Positions 6,207-8,560 of a DNA stretch of 8,560 nucleotides are shown here, piece by piece. Under the pieces are notes generated by a model. It did no database searches and was not told the origin of the DNA. It saw nothing but the letters and a program-made list of their open reading frames with translations. Within the stretch, counting starts at the first letter, position 1. The number at the start of each line of letters is the position of its first letter. The stretch is from Thermococcus sp. GTDB lineage: Archaea > Methanobacteriota_B > Thermococci > Thermococcales > Thermococcaceae. The stretch is from NCBI GenBank assembly GCA_011050175.1, contig DRGF01000169.1:1-8560 (forward strand), in the 5' to 3' direction. A program made the position numbers and the translations under genes.

Positions 6207-7049
6207 ATGAGTCAAAGCAACTACTTTTATCCAGACCGGGACGAGGGGTTGACCTCCAAGCTCATCCAGGAATATGACGACATGCGGTGGACTCTCGAGG
6301 AGGCCTACGTCCTGAAGAGTGTGAAAGAGACCCTCGGGGAAAAAGAGAAATTAGGGCTTTCGATGGACGTTGGAACAGGCCTTGGAAGGCTGATACCGTT
6401 CCTCCTTTCAATCAGCAAAAAGGTCATCGCCCTCGACGCTGATTTGTGGAGGCTGAAAAAAGCTATGGAGGCCTTTGACTCCAACCCAAACGTCTTCTTC
6501 ATGTGGACGCAGGGCTCAAGGCTCGACCCGATTCCGCCCCAAACCGTGGATTTCATAAACTACAGCCACGTCGCACAGCACGTTACTCACCCCGAGTTCA
6601 TTGAGACCTTAGGAGAGTTTCACCGTGTTCTTAAGAGGGGAGGACGGGTTCTCTTCCTCACAACGCACTCCGAAGGAAAGGAAAAGTTCCTCGTATCCAC
6701 CGAGGAAGGGGCCATAGAGATAACAAGAGACGAGTACGAGGAGCTAACTCTCAGCCCGCAGCCCAAAAGACTCCCCGTCAGAAAATTTGACCTCGATTCC
6801 CTCGAGAACCTGCTGAGGGAGTGCGGCTTTGAGATAGAATGGAAAATCTACTATCACATAAGGCCCGAGTTCGCGCCCATAGTGGAATTAAGGGAGCTCA
6901 AGAACCCCAGCGGCGACCCCACGAAACTCCTGGAAACCCCTGAAAAGGGTGTGGAGGACATCATACGAAACCTGGAATCGATAAACGCCGATGAGAGAGA
7001 GGCGAGGAAAAAGGCCCTTGACGTTGCTCTGCTCCTGCGGAAGGGGTGA
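6207..7049 (+). CDS. Class I SAM-dependent methyltransferase-like protein, substrate unknown
   Basis: This 280-residue protein has the Rossmann methyltransferase motifs in order. Motif I is MDVGTGLGRL (53-62). The acidic end of strand 2 is IALDAD (D77/D79), the ribose-binding position. Motif IV/post-II is VDFINYSHVAQHV (114-126), in the place where Methyltransf_11 proteins read D-x-V-x-x-x-x-V-L-x-H. Motif V/VI is HRVLKRGGRVLFLTT (139-153). The C-terminal ~100 residues (from about 180) are charged and helical, and no known substrate domain is recognised. There is no signal peptide or membrane segment, so it is cytosolic. It is followed after 3 nt by the 497-residue membrane protein gene, whose ribosome binding site overlaps its last codons, so the two are probably one operon. 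Small molecules and proteins are both possible substrates. A binding-only role is also open, since catalysis is inferred from the fold. Confidence 0.82.
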   Translation: MSQSNYFYPDRDEGLTSKLIQEYDDMRWTLEEAYVLKSVKETLGEKEKLGLSMDVGTGLGRLIPFLLSISKKVIALDADLWRLKKAMEAFDSNPNVFFMWTQGSRLDPIPPQTVDFINYSHVAQHVTHPEFIETLGEFHRVLKRGGRVLFLTTHSEGKEKFLVSTEEGAIEITRDEYEELTLSPQPKRLPVRKFDLDSLENLLRECGFEIEWKIYYHIRPEFAPIVELRELKNPSGDPTKLLETPEKGVEDIIRNLESINADEREARKKALDVALLLRKG

Positions 7050-7052
7050 GCC

Positions 7053-8546
7053 ATGGAGTTTGAGGGCTTTATTAACCGGGTCGAACTTGCCGTCTTTTTG
7101 CCCGGCTACGTGAAGATAAAGGGAGAATCCTTCGATGAAGAGTTGCTCAAACAAAAGTTCATTGACAGCTCCCCCTGCAAAAGTATTACCCCCACATTCT
7201 TCTTCTCTGAGGTTTACACTGAAAAGGTGTCAACGTTCCGGGTGACCTCCCAAAGCATACCCAAAGAAGTGAAGATTGAATACAAGCTGAGCGGGAGTCC
7301 AAGGGAATTCAAAGTGAAGCCCGAGATATACTTATCCGTTTTAAGGGAGAAAAAACCAATAAAAGTCAAAAACGAGAAAGGAGAATCCTTCATTCTGGTG
7401 CCAATCGCAATATCGGCTGTAATCGAGAACGCCCCAACTTCTATAGACGACCTGATTGCAATACCCTTCTTCCTGGCATGGGAAAACGGATGCGGAGAGA
7501 TCAATTCCGACGAAAGGACACATAACCCCTTTGTTTTCCAGCTTGAAAAGGCACTAGAAGAGATTCTGGGATTTGAACTTGCCATTTCCAATCGGGGGAG
7601 ATTTTTTATCGTCTCTATGGAGGTTAACTGGGAGAAGGTTCAAAATGCCTTGGGAGAGAATGCCTCGGTAGACGAGCTTATAAAAACCTTCCCGAAGGAG
7701 TTTTACGGGCTCGCCGTTACGGATGAAGGCTACCGCGCGGTGAGGGAAGACTATGCCCGGGAAAGAGTAACAGGCTGGCTCAGGGGAAACAGGGTTTATT
7801 TTTCAAAGCTTGTCTCCCCGGTTTCGATAATACAGGTGAACGCCGACCGGAACCGGGTTGAGTTCGAGGAGACGACCCTTCCCAAGTGCAGGATATGGAA
7901 GGACTACGTACTGAAACACCTGGAGGAAAAAAGAAAGATATGCCACCATGGACTCTTCCATCAGGCCGAATATCTTGCACTCACATTCTCAACCATAGAG
8001 ACATTCAAATCACTGACAAAAACCATAATTGAGGAGGCCAAAAAGCACCGCAACAGTAATGCCAGAGATATCGAAAAAATCCTGAGGGCAGTAGAGGACG
8101 CCAAAGTTCAGATGGAGAGCTCCCTAAAAACACTGAATCCCGGGAACATATCCAGAATCCCTGAGTCTACTACAGTCATAGAACGCATGTATGAGGCCAG
8201 AGGACTGTCCTCCTTCTCCTCCGAGGTAAAGGAAGCCCTTGAATCTTTGACCGCAATAATGGCCGAGGGAAATGAACTCATAGATAAACACATGGAGAGG
8301 GAGAAGTTCCAGCACCTGGAGATGGGGGTAACTCTGCTTGAGGCCCTACCTATTGGATACGTTCTCCAATGGATTTTCCAGTTTTTTGGTATTAACATCC
8401 CAACGGCCGTCTTTGTCGGTGCCACCATGCCCCTTCTCCTGGCCCTGTGGTGGCTATACAAATCCAAGAAGATCCACAGATGGGAAAAAGAGCAGGTGAA
8501 CAACTTCATGAAAATGGCCGAAAATATACTGGATTCCCTATTTTAA
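7053..8546 (+). CDS. Uncharacterised membrane protein with CorA-like two-helix C-terminus
   Basis: I do not recognise this 497-residue protein as a whole. Residues ~1-280 look like a soluble alpha/beta region with no known motif. Residues ~285-420 are mostly charged helix, opening with CHHGLFH (C297, H298, H299, H303), a possible metal site. Two membrane helices follow (about 423-445 and 449-469). FFGIN (444-448) lies at their junction, then a basic KSKKIHRW and a 20-residue tail. A long helix, TM1, a G-x-N tripeptide, TM2 and a Lys-rich end is the CorA/Mrs2/ZntB plan; classical CorA has GMN, and GVN or GIN variants occur. The loop between helices is very short, and the N-terminal region is not recognisably CorA. 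The ATG at 7053 follows GGGGTGAG, which overlaps the methyltransferase stop. The gene looks more AT-rich than its neighbours (20 of 60 bases are G or C at 7321-7380), hinting at a different history. Confidence 0.75.
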   Translation: MEFEGFINRVELAVFLPGYVKIKGESFDEELLKQKFIDSSPCKSITPTFFFSEVYTEKVSTFRVTSQSIPKEVKIEYKLSGSPREFKVKPEIYLSVLREKKPIKVKNEKGESFILVPIAISAVIENAPTSIDDLIAIPFFLAWENGCGEINSDERTHNPFVFQLEKALEEILGFELAISNRGRFFIVSMEVNWEKVQNALGENASVDELIKTFPKEFYGLAVTDEGYRAVREDYARERVTGWLRGNRVYFSKLVSPVSIIQVNADRNRVEFEETTLPKCRIWKDYVLKHLEEKRKICHHGLFHQAEYLALTFSTIETFKSLTKTIIEEAKKHRNSNARDIEKILRAVEDAKVQMESSLKTLNPGNISRIPESTTVIERMYEARGLSSFSSEVKEALESLTAIMAEGNELIDKHMEREKFQHLEMGVTLLEALPIGYVLQWIFQFFGINIPTAVFVGATMPLLLALWWLYKSKKIHRWEKEQVNNFMKMAENILDSLF

Positions 8547-8560
8547 CGCTTCCTCCTCAA

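Noticed and set aside
8543..8560. Possible 3' end of a convergent minus-strand gene (last codons L-R-R-K-R then TAA)
   Set aside because: Only five codons are visible before the window ends, so this is too little to call even though the overlap of stops would be typical.
1..8560. CRISPR array, insertion sequence, tRNA or rRNA
   Set aside because: I looked for spaced direct repeats, transposase motifs, terminal inverted repeats and cloverleaf-like sequence on both strands and found none.

Overview
The window looks like a piece of a Thermococcus-type (Thermococcales) hyperthermophilic archaeal chromosome. This rests on an A-type ATP synthase operon start with the H-then-I gene order, archaeal SecF/SecD without SecA, a UPF0273 KaiC-like ATPase, GGTGA-type ribosome binding sites, BRE/TATA-like promoters and a fairly GC-rich coding style. 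The species cannot be fixed from the sequence alone.

Layout. The left half (1-4040) is transcribed leftward. secF (3126-4040), secD (1606-3129) and a TrkA-type RCK protein (914-1606) overlap by 4 and 1 nt and are almost certainly one co-translated unit. A T7 tract 11 nt after trkA probably ends it. A new promoter near 830-844 then starts the ATP synthase operon: atpH (452-763), then atpI, which runs off the left edge (1-449). A 334-bp non-coding stretch (4041-4374) separates secF from the divergent speH gene (4375-4800, S-adenosylmethionine decarboxylase). It holds a promoter at each end and an AT-rich 8-8-8 inverted repeat in the middle.

speH ends tail to tail, 5 nt from a leftward two-gene operon. 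That operon is a KaiC-like RecA-fold ATPase of the UPF0273 (PH0284) type (5374-6120) followed by a small protein with a helix-turn-helix and a long C-terminal coiled coil (4806-5351). An 86-bp back-to-back promoter region (6121-6206) separates this operon from a rightward pair: a class I SAM-dependent methyltransferase-like protein (6207-7049), probably translated from a leaderless mRNA, and a 497-residue protein (7053-8546) with two C-terminal membrane helices.

How the parts work together. secDF (export), the A-type ATP synthase and the RCK protein (ion-channel regulation) are membrane and energetics housekeeping. speH supplies decarboxylated SAM for polyamine synthesis. The KaiC/HTH pair looks like an ATP-dependent regulatory module. 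The most unusual part is the final pair: the 497-residue protein has a CorA-like C-terminal layout (long helical stalk, two helices, a G-I-N tripeptide after the first, and a basic tail), but I do not recognise its N-terminal ~280 residues. Its tight coupling to a methyltransferase suggests an uncharacterised two-component system.
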